NCBI RefSeq assembly: GCF_007097245.1
Contig: NZ_VJZT01000002.1
Span: 343,714 to 407,713, forward strand
DNA from: Flavobacterium restrictum
Lineage (GTDB): Bacteria > Bacteroidota > Bacteroidia > Flavobacteriales > Flavobacteriaceae
Direction of reading: 5' to 3'
Length of the DNA stretch: 64,000 nucleotides
Each line of letters opens with the position of its first letter. Position 1 is the stretch's first letter. The notes under the pieces were generated by a model that saw only the letters and a list, made by a program, of their open reading frames with translations, searched no databases and was not told where the DNA came from. Shown here piece by piece: positions 15,458 to 26,229 of the stretch. The position numbers were made by a program, and so were the translations under genes.

Positions 15458-18400
15458 TTAATTTCCAAAATTATAGCGAATCGTAAATCCAGATCGAATG
15501 TTAGTTAACGGGAAAGCGGTTGATATTACTGCTTTGGAAAAAGAATGATCGTAATAGAATATCGCTGTTAGATTTTTGCTAAACGAATAATCCGCTGTCA
15601 TTCGTAACGACCAAATGTTTTGTCCTGCCGCCAATTGATTGTTGTTGTAATCTAAATAGCGAACAATAGTTTGGTTGTTTCGATACGACAAATCGGCCTT
15701 GATGTTGATATCACTTTTGATAATTCCCGTAGGACTATCCGCCAAGGTCGAGGAGAAAATAACATCTTTTATGCGGTATCCAAGTCCTACAATATATTCT
15801 ACTCCTTTTACTTCGGTCAATAAATTATTATCGAAACTCATAGACAAGGCACGGTCTTTTTTGATTTCGGTCAATACTTTCAAGGAACCTTTCAACTCAA
15901 AATCCACTCTAATCAGCGGACTAAATTGCTCCACCAAGTTGATATTTGACATAATGGTTTTGTTGAAAAAGTTTCCGCTGGCATCTACTCCATTAGGATC
16001 TTTGTCGTATTCGAAATTAGATCTAAATGAATTTACAGTATAGGAAGCTCTGTAATTGTGTTGTAAGGAAATGCGTTTGAAATTTTTTTTGAAAAAATTG
16101 TATCGCATTAATCCATTGTATTTTATGGACCAGTTTGGCACTGGAAAATTTCTAAAAATTCCGAGAGAAACTCCTCCAGCATCACTTCCAGTATAGGCTG
16201 CCAAAAAAGCGGGAAGCAAAACGGCTTGGTTGTTTTTTCCGTATCCTAGCGGAAAGCCTTCGGCATCTATATTAGCTGGATTGTTAATGTCTATTCCGCG
16301 TTGGGTTGCCAATCGATTGGCAACTGTTAGGCGGTTGGTTCTAAAATCATCAAATGCTGCCGAAGCATTCTCATTGCTACCCGAAAAGGACGTTTTTATC
16401 AAGACCGTTGAAACAGAGAAAATACCGTAACTATAGGGAGATCTTCGATGATAATTCAAAACCCCATTAAGATTCCCTTTATCATCTTTATCCGTCACAT
16501 CATATTGTTCCGAGAAATTTTCGGAATAGGATCGATCAGCGGCTAAATCTATTTTTAAATCGGGCAACAAATCAATGTTAGCAGTTCCTTTGAACATTTT
16601 ATTGGTCACTTGGGAAAAGTTTTGATTGAAATCTTGATAATTAGTCAACCATCCTTGCTTGGCCGCTTCGTAACGCACATCATCTTGACTACCAAAAATA
16701 AATCCTAATGAAGGTCTTGAGGAACCCAGAAAACCTACACTTGGCGTGTATCCTGGCAAAACGGTACCACTGTTACGAGTGAAATTCATTTGGACATTTT
16801 TTACACTCGTCAAAATACCTTTGAGCCCATCTAAAAATGGATTTGCTTTTGCGGCAGCTTGAAATGTAGTATTAACTACTTTTTCGCCCGGTTTAGGAGC
16901 GGCAGTTTTGGGTTTTATTGGTGCTTTGATACCGCTTTTGGTCAATCCCAAATATTTATACAACATATCCATATTGAAAGTTGCGTTCAAAGTACTTGAA
17001 TTTGCGTTTTGAACCGTGTTTCCTAAATTGTAACTATTTCCGTCAATTTCTACTTGAGACAAAGCCTCGGAGGAACGCTGCCAGCTGTAGTCGCCTGTAT
17101 AGGAATAGTTTGCTTTTACAAAACTAAAAACAGGAATCTTATTAATTGGAATTTCATAATTCAAAACCAACTGTTGCATGTGTTGGTTTGGCGTACCAAT
17201 ATTCCAGTAACTGTCCCAAATGGTAAAACTATCTATGGGTTTATTATCCTCATTCAAATAATTTTTTACAATATTACTCGATGATGCCGTGTAGTTTAAT
17301 TTTAATGATTTTGTCAAATTAAAATTAAACCCATATTGATAATTGAACGCAAAATTACGTCTATACATAGGATCCAATCCTATTCCATCCACATCTACTT
17401 GTCGAAATTGTTGGCGATTGTATTGCCTGATGATATTTGTATTGAAAGTTACATTTGAGGGCAAATAATCAAAATTAAAGTCACTTAATAGTTTCCAATA
17501 ACTACTTTTTTTCATGAATTTAGTTTGCTTAAAAGGCTCGACACTTTTGGGCTGAAAACTATAGGCATAATTTACAGTCGTATTACTGGTTTGATCCGTA
17601 TAACTTTCTATTTCATAATCGTGGCGTAAAACTTCGTTGTAGGATTGCGAAAAAGTAAAGTTTTCCACATCGTAAATATGCGGCTTTTGGGTCGCACTAC
17701 GTTCTTTTCGAACGCCTATAAAATTGATACTTTTACGTTTTGTGTAATCAATAGCTCTGTTTTTAAGATTGTCTTTCTCTGCCTGATCGGTTGTTTCTGC
17801 TAGCAGTTGGTCTAGTTTTATATCTTGATTAAAAGGATCGTATTGCGGCGTGATGGTTTCCTCACCTATAGCATAATTAAAAGGCAAGTTTACCCCCCAT
17901 TTTTTAGGCAATAATTTTCCTAAATTCAAATTGGTGACAATATTATATTGCTGTACATCCTCACGATCTCTCTCGTTAGGGCCTTGTTCTAATGCGCCAA
18001 AACCAATGGTACTCTTTTTTCCAGTAGCCGAAACGGTAGCAAAATCAGCCATATTAGAATCTACATTCAACAATGCTGCCATACCGCCTTTGTTATCCAT
18101 TCCTGCCAATCGAAGTTCGTTAAACCAAACTTCTCCAAAGGTATCAAACCGAGTTTCATTGCTTTTTACCCCAGTCATCAAGGTGCGTACGTAGCCAAAA
18201 TTAGGATTCCCTTTAATCCCTATTCGTAATTTATTGGTTTTTCCCGAAAGGGACGGATCCAGTTCATCTTCGTTTTGATAATAAATTCCGTCAGCTGGCA
18301 AAGTGGTTGGGTCTATACTCATGGCTTGAATTTTCAGCTTGGTCAATAATGCCAAGGATAAATCCATTTCGTTTTCTTCTGGCCAAACCTCGGCCGCGGT

Positions 18401-21400
18401 CATTTTACAGTCGCCTGCGGGCTTGCTGACTTTTAATGGAATTTCTATTTGATAAAAATTTTGTGTAAAGTCATTTCCAAAACGAATAAAACCAACCATT
18501 TGATTGTCTTGCAAAACAACTTCGTTAGGAAGCGATTCCGCGTGCAAGAACATTTTTAGTTTGTTGTATTGACGCATATCAATGCTCACGTTTTTGAAAA
18601 CGGCACGCGCATCATTAGGCTCTAAACCACCACCCGAAACTCTTAACGCTAGTGATTGCTCGTTCTGGTTGATAACCGTGTTGTTGTTATACAATTGTTC
18701 TCTCACCACTCCAGGAGGTGTTACGTAATTGATAGGGCATCGTTCGTTATTTTCTTGAATATTAACAGCTAGAACATCCAAATCGGTTTTATCATCGGTA
18801 ACGTTCGTGTCATTTGGATCCAAAGTATTTGTGTACCGTCTCCATTCGCCTCGAACTAAATCCAAAGCACCAAAACGAACCGTAACTGCATCGTTAAAAC
18901 CAGTCATGAACATTCGCATAAACCGAATGGATCTAAAATCCGAAATGTTTCCTATTACATTTTGAGGTTGAGAAACTGGGATTTTAAACTGAATCCATCG
19001 AGCATCAGTCGTAGCGCCATTTGGCAATGTTACTTGGGTGTTTCTAATATCGGTAATGTAGTTTTGACCAATAGCCATATTGGGTTGTACATCAATACTG
19101 TATTCATAATACGCATTAATAGTGTTCATGGTATTGTCACGATTAATGTCCTCCACATCGGGAACTGTTGTAGACCCTCTATTTGCATCACTTACATTAA
19201 CGGCTGAATTGCCATCGACTCCATTAAATTTTTTGTAGCGTTCTAAAACATTTCCTGATGAATTCAAATAATACGTGTAATCATCGGCAGCGGGGTCGGT
19301 TTCGGAAGCGTAATTGGTATATACTTGTGCTTCTTGGTCGTTTTTTAATCCATCCAAACCAATATCTTGATTCCCTCGGTTTTCGACATTGGTATCAAAG
19401 GCGTATATTAAGGATTGCGAGGCGGGAACATCGCCCCAAATGGGTTTAGGAGTAACCAATATTTGATCTGGTCCTAAACCATTCTCATATTGTTTTCTTC
19501 CATCTTTCAACACATCCTCTGAAACTTCTCCTAAATTGAAATAAATTTTTCCTGAATTATCCAAATTGGTTTTTCCATTACCCACATAAGGATCTAAAAC
19601 CCAAAACTGAATGTATTCTACGTTTCCTTGTTCAAAATTAGTAGAACTTATAGAACGCATAATTCCCCCAAAATTATCTTTGGGATTTGAAGCAAAATTA
19701 GAACCATTGTTATACGGCCCTCTTTCTGATGGATAGTAACTCAAATCCAAGGTACTAACCACTTGCGTTTGTCCTTGGGCAATATCTGTATTGGGGTACA
19801 ATTCTTGACTATAAATTCTTCGAGTACTGTTTAATGACAAATCATCATTAGAAATTCCAGTAGGTTTTTGAACATAAAAAACAGGATCAATAGCGTACCA
19901 AGCGAGTTTTGCTCTTTTGAATCCGTAGCTTAAATCATTAGCACTTTCGTTAAAGTTATAGATGCTTTCGGCATCATTTACGGGCGTTGAAGCCAAACTC
20001 CACGAATATGGCGAACGCATATCGATGGTAGATTGCGAGCCTTCAAAATCATCTACATAAATAGTAGATTCGCCTTGAAACTGATCTGCTTTTGGAGAAT
20101 CTGGTCTCAAAAAAGCAATTTCACCTCGCACCGAAAGATTTGATGGCACATCGGTATCGATATTAGGCAATTTATTGGCTAGGCGAGTCAAGAACGGTAC
20201 TTCGGTAGCGAAGTTGGTATTGAATCCAAAAATAGTATTGTTTACAGATTCTTGTCCAAAACTTGATTTTTGTGTAAACGGTTTTTCGGTCATTTTCAAG
20301 AAAGTAGCGCCAACAACAAATTTTTCAGAAATTTGATGTTCCACGTTTACTCCCATAAATCGACGGGTTTGCTGCCCAAACACCGAATTATTTTCTAAAG
20401 AAACCTCAATTGGCGTGTTTGATGCTTGTAGTGAAGCGTCCAAAATTTGAACTCTACCTAATTGATAATTCACGCTATAATCAATCCCCTCTACTAATTT
20501 TCGCCCTCCTGCGGTAACTACAACTGAACCTTGTGGCACGTTGAAAGCCCCAATTGGGATTCCGTCCCCACTTGAGGATTTGTATTTTCCACGCAATAAA
20601 AACTTATTTTTGTCACTGTCTTGTAACGCACCTGATTGGGTACTTTTGTACATGCTTCTAAACACATATTTTTTTTGATTGGCATTGTAAGTGGTAGGAT
20701 CGCTGTAGGTTTCTCCTGAATTTTGGTTCTTTAGTTTAGAAAAAAGAAGTTCCCCAAAAGGCTCTTTGGTCGTAAATATAATTCTTCCGTTTTGCGCATC
20801 GATAGTGAGTCCAGGCATAAAATCAAAAAAACCATCCCCGCCAGCCTGTGGATCGTTATTATAATTAAGTTTGTCTAAATTGAATACTTTGAGCAAAGGC
20901 GTTTCGGCTACTTTATTAGCATCTGTGGGATTGGAAGGAAAAGGTGTTCCAGAAACTTCTGTGATATAATTTAAAGGAGACGGATCTGTGTATAAAATAT
21001 TGAATCTAAAATCTTCTTGTTTTAATTGATATCCGCCGGGTATTTGATAAATGTTTTTCATCATCAAATTCCAAATTGGGTTATTGACATTTGTCAGATT
21101 ACTCTTCAACATTTTCAACACCAAACTTTGTGTAATAATCGCTTGCGTCGAATTGTTGCTTCCGCCAACAACCGTTGTGGCATCCACTCCATCATTACCA
21201 AATTCCCCTACTTGATACACTTTATCGCCTATGGTGTATTGATAAGCTACAGCAAGAACCTCATCATTAGACAACCGTTGTTGCAAGGAAATATATCCTA
21301 ATTGCGCATTGTAAGTGTACTCGTTAGCGTTTAATTTTCGGGCATTCTCGAGTTTCGAATAATCTTGTCCTTCGCTAACTGTTGCGTTAAAACCTGAATT

Positions 21401-22624
21401 AGCAGTTGCAATTTCTCGTATTTTACTGTTCAACAAACCCGTTCCAGCAGTTATTTGTGCAGGATCATAATCATTGTTGGTATTGTCCGAAGGCGAATCG
21501 GCTGGGTTGTTAAAAATCCCAGTCGAAGGATTCAGAACTACAATTTCACTATCCGCAAGACCGTTCAATTGCGACTCTCCTAAATCCTGAAGTGCGATGA
21601 TATTACGCAAGTTATTGGAGGTGGTGCTTACTCTATTTTGCTTATTGGTTACCCAAACTTCGATTCTAGAAATTTGAACCCTACTGTCAATAAAAGGATA
21701 ATTTTTTATCGAAGCATCGTATTTATTTCTAAAATATTGGGATAGAAAAAAGTGGCGGTCATTGTCATAATCCAAAGCAAAAATATCAAAATTCTGAACT
21801 GTTCCACCGCCTTCAGCAACGACGCTTTTGGTTTTGGATTTTTGTTCAGAAAAAATGCCTGTAACTGTAGTTTTACCAAATTGCAATTTTGTTTTTACCC
21901 CAAATAAGCTTTGCGCACCCCGAATCAAAGTACTGTTCAAGGGCATACTTACGTTTCCAACTTCGATTTTTTGAATAATATCATCTTCGGTAGGGGCGTA
22001 TTCTAACTTAATTAAATTTTGAAATGCAAATGTGGATTGGGTGTCATAATTAGCATTTACATTGAGTCGAGTCCCAAGTTTTCCCATCAAACTCATGCTA
22101 ATTCTTTGATTAAAATCAAAAGATGTGCTGGCTCGATTTCTAGGTGATAAAGAAGGATTATCTTGTTTAGTGTACCGCATTCCCAGATCCATTTCTACGG
22201 AACCCGTTGGTTTTACATCGATGGTATTGCTTCCAAAAATAGATTCGAACAAACCTGATTTTATGTAATATCTTGGTAACAAATCCTTTTTGGCAACCTC
22301 GCTTCCTTCTTTTTTGCCATCAATTGCATCGCTTTTCTTCTTGAAATAATCCCGTCTAGCCTCTTTCAAAACTAAATTCTCGTATTCTTTTGGCGTTAAA
22401 ATAATAGGATAATTAATAGACAAACCATCAACGGTATTAGTATACACATACCGATCCGTAACGGGATCATAGGTGTAACTAGATAGGATACTTTGTGGGT
22501 CTTTTATTTGGATTTTCCCAACGGAATAACCCGTTTTAATAGTATCCTGAACCTCTTGTTTTACTTGTGCTTGCGATACAAAACCGCCAAATAAAACCAG
22601 AAAAAAAATACAAATTTTACGCAT
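15458..22624 (-). CDS. sprA: SprA, outer-membrane channel of the type IX secretion system
   Basis: 2388 residues, the characteristic huge size of SprA/SOV. It has a signal peptide (MRKICIFFLVLFGGFVSQAQ) and long beta-rich sequence ending in a barrel-like C-terminus (TNIRSGFTIRYNFGN). SprA forms the giant barrel through which type IX secreted proteins leave the cell, and is needed for gliding in F. johnsoniae. Typical segments include LRGKYKSSSGDGIPIGAFNVPQGSV, DDFEGSQSTIDMRSPYSWSLAS and NPNFGYVRTLMTGVKSNE. The reading frame is intact. It starts 25 nt after ruvA and is followed by gcvH after 78 nt. Confidence 0.97.
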   Translation of the reverse strand: MRKICIFFLVLFGGFVSQAQVKQEVQDTIKTGYSVGKIQIKDPQSILSSYTYDPVTDRYVYTNTVDGLSINYPIILTPKEYENLVLKEARRDYFKKKSDAIDGKKEGSEVAKKDLLPRYYIKSGLFESIFGSNTIDVKPTGSVEMDLGMRYTKQDNPSLSPRNRASTSFDFNQRISMSLMGKLGTRLNVNANYDTQSTFAFQNLIKLEYAPTEDDIIQKIEVGNVSMPLNSTLIRGAQSLFGVKTKLQFGKTTVTGIFSEQKSKTKSVVAEGGGTVQNFDIFALDYDNDRHFFLSQYFRNKYDASIKNYPFIDSRVQISRIEVWVTNKQNRVSTTSNNLRNIIALQDLGESQLNGLADSEIVVLNPSTGIFNNPADSPSDNTNNDYDPAQITAGTGLLNSKIREIATANSGFNATVSEGQDYSKLENARKLNANEYTYNAQLGYISLQQRLSNDEVLAVAYQYTIGDKVYQVGEFGNDGVDATTVVGGSNNSTQAIITQSLVLKMLKSNLTNVNNPIWNLMMKNIYQIPGGYQLKQEDFRFNILYTDPSPLNYITEVSGTPFPSNPTDANKVAETPLLKVFNLDKLNYNNDPQAGGDGFFDFMPGLTIDAQNGRIIFTTKEPFGELLFSKLKNQNSGETYSDPTTYNANQKKYVFRSMYKSTQSGALQDSDKNKFLLRGKYKSSSGDGIPIGAFNVPQGSVVVTAGGRKLVEGIDYSVNYQLGRVQILDASLQASNTPIEVSLENNSVFGQQTRRFMGVNVEHQISEKFVVGATFLKMTEKPFTQKSSFGQESVNNTIFGFNTNFATEVPFLTRLANKLPNIDTDVPSNLSVRGEIAFLRPDSPKADQFQGESTIYVDDFEGSQSTIDMRSPYSWSLASTPVNDAESIYNFNESANDLSYGFKRAKLAWYAIDPVFYVQKPTGISNDDLSLNSTRRIYSQELYPNTDIAQGQTQVVSTLDLSYYPSERGPYNNGSNFASNPKDNFGGIMRSISSTNFEQGNVEYIQFWVLDPYVGNGKTNLDNSGKIYFNLGEVSEDVLKDGRKQYENGLGPDQILVTPKPIWGDVPASQSLIYAFDTNVENRGNQDIGLDGLKNDQEAQVYTNYASETDPAADDYTYYLNSSGNVLERYKKFNGVDGNSAVNVSDANRGSTTVPDVEDINRDNTMNTINAYYEYSIDVQPNMAIGQNYITDIRNTQVTLPNGATTDARWIQFKIPVSQPQNVIGNISDFRSIRFMRMFMTGFNDAVTVRFGALDLVRGEWRRYTNTLDPNDTNVTDDKTDLDVLAVNIQENNERCPINYVTPPGVVREQLYNNNTVINQNEQSLALRVSGGGLEPNDARAVFKNVSIDMRQYNKLKMFLHAESLPNEVVLQDNQMVGFIRFGNDFTQNFYQIEIPLKVSKPAGDCKMTAAEVWPEENEMDLSLALLTKLKIQAMSIDPTTLPADGIYYQNEDELDPSLSGKTNKLRIGIKGNPNFGYVRTLMTGVKSNETRFDTFGEVWFNELRLAGMDNKGGMAALLNVDSNMADFATVSATGKKSTIGFGALEQGPNERDREDVQQYNIVTNLNLGKLLPKKWGVNLPFNYAIGEETITPQYDPFNQDIKLDQLLAETTDQAEKDNLKNRAIDYTKRKSINFIGVRKERSATQKPHIYDVENFTFSQSYNEVLRHDYEIESYTDQTSNTTVNYAYSFQPKSVEPFKQTKFMKKSSYWKLLSDFNFDYLPSNVTFNTNIIRQYNRQQFRQVDVDGIGLDPMYRRNFAFNYQYGFNFNLTKSLKLNYTASSSNIVKNYLNEDNKPIDSFTIWDSYWNIGTPNQHMQQLVLNYEIPINKIPVFSFVKANYSYTGDYSWQRSSEALSQVEIDGNSYNLGNTVQNANSSTLNATFNMDMLYKYLGLTKSGIKAPIKPKTAAPKPGEKVVNTTFQAAAKANPFLDGLKGILTSVKNVQMNFTRNSGTVLPGYTPSVGFLGSSRPSLGFIFGSQDDVRYEAAKQGWLTNYQDFNQNFSQVTNKMFKGTANIDLLPDLKIDLAADRSYSENFSEQYDVTDKDDKGNLNGVLNYHRRSPYSYGIFSVSTVLIKTSFSGSNENASAAFDDFRTNRLTVANRLATQRGIDINNPANIDAEGFPLGYGKNNQAVLLPAFLAAYTGSDAGGVSLGIFRNFPVPNWSIKYNGLMRYNFFKKNFKRISLQHNYRASYTVNSFRSNFEYDKDPNGVDASGNFFNKTIMSNINLVEQFSPLIRVDFELKGSLKVLTEIKKDRALSMSFDNNLLTEVKGVEYIVGLGYRIKDVIFSSTLADSPTGIIKSDINIKADLSYRNNQTIVRYLDYNNNQLAAGQNIWSLRMTADYSFSKNLTAIFYYDHSFSKAVISTAFPLTNIRSGFTIRYNFGN

Positions 22625-22649
22625 ACAATTCGTGTTTCTTGAGTGTTTT

Positions 22650-23231
22650 TTATAAGCTTTTCAATGCCTTTTTTATGATAGATTCCACCGTGGCTTCCGG
22701 ATCTTCTTTGACAATTTTATCAATGACTTTTTCGGAAGTTTTTCGAACAAAACCTAAAACCTCCAAGGCAGATAACGCCTCATCTCTATTTGTATTGCTT
22801 TGAGACATAGAAACTTCGTCCAGATCATACAATTTTAAGACTTTATCTTTTAAATCAAGAATGACCCGTTGGGCAGTTTTAGTCCCAATTCCTTTAATGG
22901 ATTGAATGGTAACCACATCGCCAGAAGCAATAGCATTGATAATTTGTTTGGGATCTAATGAAGAAAGCATTGTTCGTGCAATGCTCGCTCCAATCCCCGA
23001 AACAGATAACAATAATCTAAAAATTTCCCGCTCTGATTTTTCTATAAAACCAAATAACGTATGCGAATCCTCCTTGATTTGCAGGTGCGTAAATAATTTT
23101 ATAAAATCAGTATTGGGAAGTAAAGAGTAGGTGTGCAACGAAATATTGACGTGATAGCCTACGCCACCGCAGTCAATGGTGACGTGCGTTGGTGTTTTTT
23201 CGGCTAATTTCCCTTGTAAATGTGCTATCAT
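22650..23231 (-). CDS. ruvA: Holliday junction branch migration protein RuvA
   Basis: 193 residues, normal length. RuvA tetramers hold the Holliday junction while RuvB drives branch migration. The N-terminal OB-fold begins MIAHLQGKLAEKTPTHVTIDCGGVGYHVNIS. The two helix-hairpin-helix motifs are at LLSVSGIGASIARTML and IQSIKGIGTKTAQRVILDLKDK. The C-terminal RuvB-binding domain (EALSALEVLGF...ESIIKKALKSL) is complete. It lies between the malic enzyme and sprA on the same strand, 78 and 25 nt from each; ruvB and ruvC are not here. Confidence 0.97.
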   Translation of the reverse strand: MIAHLQGKLAEKTPTHVTIDCGGVGYHVNISLHTYSLLPNTDFIKLFTHLQIKEDSHTLFGFIEKSEREIFRLLLSVSGIGASIARTMLSSLDPKQIINAIASGDVVTIQSIKGIGTKTAQRVILDLKDKVLKLYDLDEVSMSQSNTNRDEALSALEVLGFVRKTSEKVIDKIVKEDPEATVESIIKKALKSL

Positions 23232-23309
23232 TTATTTTTTAATGTTTCAAATATACCCTAATTCGTATGAAATGGCGTTGCCTATTATAAAGCTATCGTT
23301 ATCCTTTTC

Positions 23310-25601
23310 TTAAGTAATGGTATTGTTTTTTCTTTTCTCTTTTTCTTGTGCATCAATTACTGCAATTGCTGCCATATTGACCATTTCTTCGACACTAGCT
23401 CCCAATTGAAAAATGTGTACTGGTTTACCCATTCCTAACATTATTGGGCCAATCGAATCTACTTTATTCAATTCTTTCAACAATTTATAAGTAATATTTG
23501 CCGATTCTAAATTAGGAAAAATCAAGGTATTTACTTTTTTGCCCGCTAGTTTAGAAAACGGAAATTTAGCTTTGAGCATCTCTGGATTTAATGCAAAATC
23601 AGCTTGAATTTCACCATCAATCACCATATCAGGATGGTGTTCATGCAAATAAGCAACTGCATCCCTAACTTTGGCCGCACTTGCATTAGTAGAAGAGCCA
23701 AAATTAGAAAACGAAATCATCGCAATTACTGGCTCAACACCAAACATTCTGGCGGTTTTGGCGGTCATAATGGCAATTTTAGCCAAATCATCGACAGTTG
23801 GGTTGATGTTTATAGCAGTATCCGACAAAAACATAGGCCCACGAGCCGTCATCATAATATTAGTAGTAGCCACAATCGAAGCGCCTGCTGCTTTATCAAT
23901 TAATTGCAACATGGGTTTCACCACAGAGGGATAACTTCTGGAATGTCCCGTTACTAGAGCATCGGCTTCAGACTCATTGACCATCATGGCGGCAAAATAA
24001 TTTCTTTCGCGCATTAGTTTTTGAGCATCCAATAGGGAGATTCCTCTTCGTTTTCGGGTTTGCCAATAGGTAGTGGCAAATCTATTTCGTCTTGCTTCCT
24101 CTTCTTTTTCTTTGGGATCAATTATGGGTACTAGGGCATCAAAACCAATTTCGGCTTTTAACTCTAAAATTATCTCTTTGTTTCCTAATAAGATGGGATG
24201 ACCTATGCCTTCCTCGAATACAATTTGTGCTGCTTTGAGCACGTCTAAATGATCGGCTTCGGCAAAAACGATTGTTTTAGGATCCATTTTGGCACGATTG
24301 GTTATCAATCGAACCATTTTGTTATCATTACCCAATCTATCTAATAATTCCTCTTCGTATTTTTTCCAATCAGTAATGGGATACAAAGCCACGCCAGAAT
24401 CCATAGCCGCTTTGGCAACAGCCGGAGCAACAATAGTAATTAAGCGGGGATCAAATGGTTTTGGGATTATATAATCACGTCCAAAAGTCAATTTGGTAGC
24501 ACCATAAGCCACATTTACTTGCTCTGGCACAGATTCTTTGGCCAATAAAGCGAGTGCTCTAACCGCTGCCATTTTCATAGCTTCATTAATTTTGGTGGCT
24601 CTAACATCCAAAGCGCCTCTAAAAATATACGGAAACCCAAGCACATTGTTGACTTGATTAGGATGATCCGATCGTCCCGTTGCCATAATAACATCTTTAC
24701 GGGTTGCTATGGCCAAATTATAATCAATTTCAGGATCTGGATTTGCCATCGCAAAAACAATAGGATTATCAGCCATTGCCAATAACATTTGGGGCGACAT
24801 AATATCGCCTGTAGACAATCCTAAAAATATATCTGCTCCAGTCAAGGCTTCTTCAAGGGACATTGACGGAATATCTTGGGCATATTTCAACTGCATTTGG
24901 GAGAGCGCAGGATTGTTTTTGGTCAACATCCCCTTGCTATTAAACATCAAAATATTTTCGGTTTTCACTCCTAATAAAACATATAAATCAGCACAAGCAA
25001 TTGCTGCCGATCCCGCTCCAGAAACGACCATTTTTACGTCTTCGGCTTTCTTACCCGCTAATTCTAACGCATTGATCAAAGCAGCCGAAGATATAATTGC
25101 CGTTCCGTGTTGATCATCGTGCATAACTGGGATGTTCAACTCTTCGACCAATCGTCGTTCGATTTCAAATGATTCTGGGGCTTTTATATCTTCCAGATTA
25201 ATTCCGCCAAAAGTAGGTGCGATATTTTTAACGGTTTGAATAAATTCTTCGATATCCTTGGTGCCAATTTCGATATCAAAAACATCAATATCGGCAAAAA
25301 TTTTGAACAACAATCCTTTGCCTTCCATTACTGGTTTTGATGCTTCGGGACCAATATCACCAAGTCCCAAAACAGCGGTACCATTAGTAATTACAGCCAC
25401 AAGATTGCCTTTGGCCGTATATTTATAAACATTATTGATGTCTTTTGCAATTTCCAAACAAGGCTCTGCAACACCCGGAGAGTAGGCCAATGACAAGTCT
25501 CTTTGGGTGGCATATTTTTTGGTTGGAACTACCTGAATTTTTCCTGGAGTTGGTTTTGCGTGGTATAGTAAGGCTTCTCTTCTTTTGCTATTCTTATCCA
25601 T
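23310..25601 (-). CDS. maeB: NADP-dependent malic enzyme (MaeB type, with PTA-like domain)
   Basis: 763 residues, the length of hybrid MaeB enzymes. Residues 1 to about 420 form the malic enzyme: [20 protein letters not shown], the catalytic region [30 protein letters not shown], and a nucleotide-binding [17 protein letters not shown]. Residues about 430-760 match a phosphate acetyltransferase-like domain ([44 protein letters not shown]), thought to bind acetyl-CoA as a regulator rather than to catalyse. It converts malate to pyruvate and CO2 with NADPH formation. A -7 element lies about 25 nt upstream. Confidence 0.96.
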   Translation of the reverse strand: MDKNSKRREALLYHAKPTPGKIQVVPTKKYATQRDLSLAYSPGVAEPCLEIAKDINNVYKYTAKGNLVAVITNGTAVLGLGDIGPEASKPVMEGKGLLFKIFADIDVFDIEIGTKDIEEFIQTVKNIAPTFGGINLEDIKAPESFEIERRLVEELNIPVMHDDQHGTAIISSAALINALELAGKKAEDVKMVVSGAGSAAIACADLYVLLGVKTENILMFNSKGMLTKNNPALSQMQLKYAQDIPSMSLEEALTGADIFLGLSTGDIMSPQMLLAMADNPIVFAMANPDPEIDYNLAIATRKDVIMATGRSDHPNQVNNVLGFPYIFRGALDVRATKINEAMKMAAVRALALLAKESVPEQVNVAYGATKLTFGRDYIIPKPFDPRLITIVAPAVAKAAMDSGVALYPITDWKKYEEELLDRLGNDNKMVRLITNRAKMDPKTIVFAEADHLDVLKAAQIVFEEGIGHPILLGNKEIILELKAEIGFDALVPIIDPKEKEEEARRNRFATTYWQTRKRRGISLLDAQKLMRERNYFAAMMVNESEADALVTGHSRSYPSVVKPMLQLIDKAAGASIVATTNIMMTARGPMFLSDTAININPTVDDLAKIAIMTAKTARMFGVEPVIAMISFSNFGSSTNASAAKVRDAVAYLHEHHPDMVIDGEIQADFALNPEMLKAKFPFSKLAGKKVNTLIFPNLESANITYKLLKELNKVDSIGPIMLGMGKPVHIFQLGASVEEMVNMAAIAVIDAQEKEKRKNNTIT

Positions 25602-25625
25602 TTTTTTATGATTTATTCTGACTCA

Positions 25626-25633
25626 CAAAGATA
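25626..25633 (-). promoter_or_regulatory. Predicted -7 element for maeB
   Basis: Minus strand TATCTTTG matches TAnnTTTG, 24 nt upstream of the maeB ATG. A -33 TTTG at the usual distance is not clear. Confidence 0.4.
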
Positions 25634-25683
25634 TAAGTCTTGATTTAAAAAGGAAGCTTTTATACTATTCTTTTGTAAAAATG

Positions 25684-25711
25684 AAAATAGCCGCATAAAA
25701 GCAGCTATTTT
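25684..25711 (-). terminator. Terminator after the CBS-domain gene
   Basis: AAAATAGC (25684-25691) pairs with GCTATTTT (25704-25711) over a 12-nt loop, 18 nt past the CBS-domain stop. The minus-strand T run is short. Confidence 0.5.
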
Positions 25712-25729
25712 TATAAAACTCTAAACTAT

Positions 25730-26155
25730 TTATTGCGAGATGTAGGTATTGAGATGGTGTATGGTATCCTTTTGCATGGCCATAATGGCTTTTACCACAT
25801 CACTTATAGAAATAATCCCAATGACAATATCGTTTTCTATTACTGGTAAATGGCGTACTCGCTTGCTGTTCATGACCTCCATACAATAGTCAAAAGTATC
25901 CGATGGTTTGACTGTGACCAACTCGCTTTCCATAATTTCGTGAACAAAAGTCTCCTTGGAAGACTTATCTTTCAAAACGATTTTACGGGCGTAATCTCTT
26001 TCAGACAAAATGCCTTTCAAAACAGTCTCTTCGATGACCAGAATGGCACCAATATTTTTCTCACTCATTACAGTTAACGCTTCGAATACGGTGTTCGTAG
26101 AAAGTACTGAAAAAACATCCTTCCCTTTTGTGCTTAATATTTGATTTACAGTCAT
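25730..26155 (-). CDS. CBS-domain protein
   Basis: 141 residues made of two CBS modules and nothing else: residues about 8-65 (DVFSVLSTNTVFEALTVMSEKNIGAILVIEE..LKGILSERDYARK) and 75-130 (VTVKPSDTFDYCMEVMNSKRVRHLPVIENDIVIGIISISDVV). A CBS pair forms a Bateman unit that binds adenosine nucleotides. There is no attached enzyme or transporter domain, so the partner is unknown. It is a single gene between a terminator at 25684 and the trehalase end at 26230. Cytoplasmic; no signal or membrane segment. Confidence 0.92.
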   Translation of the reverse strand: MTVNQILSTKGKDVFSVLSTNTVFEALTVMSEKNIGAILVIEETVLKGILSERDYARKIVLKDKSSKETFVHEIMESELVTVKPSDTFDYCMEVMNSKRVRHLPVIENDIVIGIISISDVVKAIMAMQKDTIHHLNTYISQ

Positions 26156-26229
26156 GTTACACTAAATTAAATTTATATAAAGTTAAAAAAAATAGCATAC
26201 AAAAAACAAAAATCAGTATAATTTTGCTT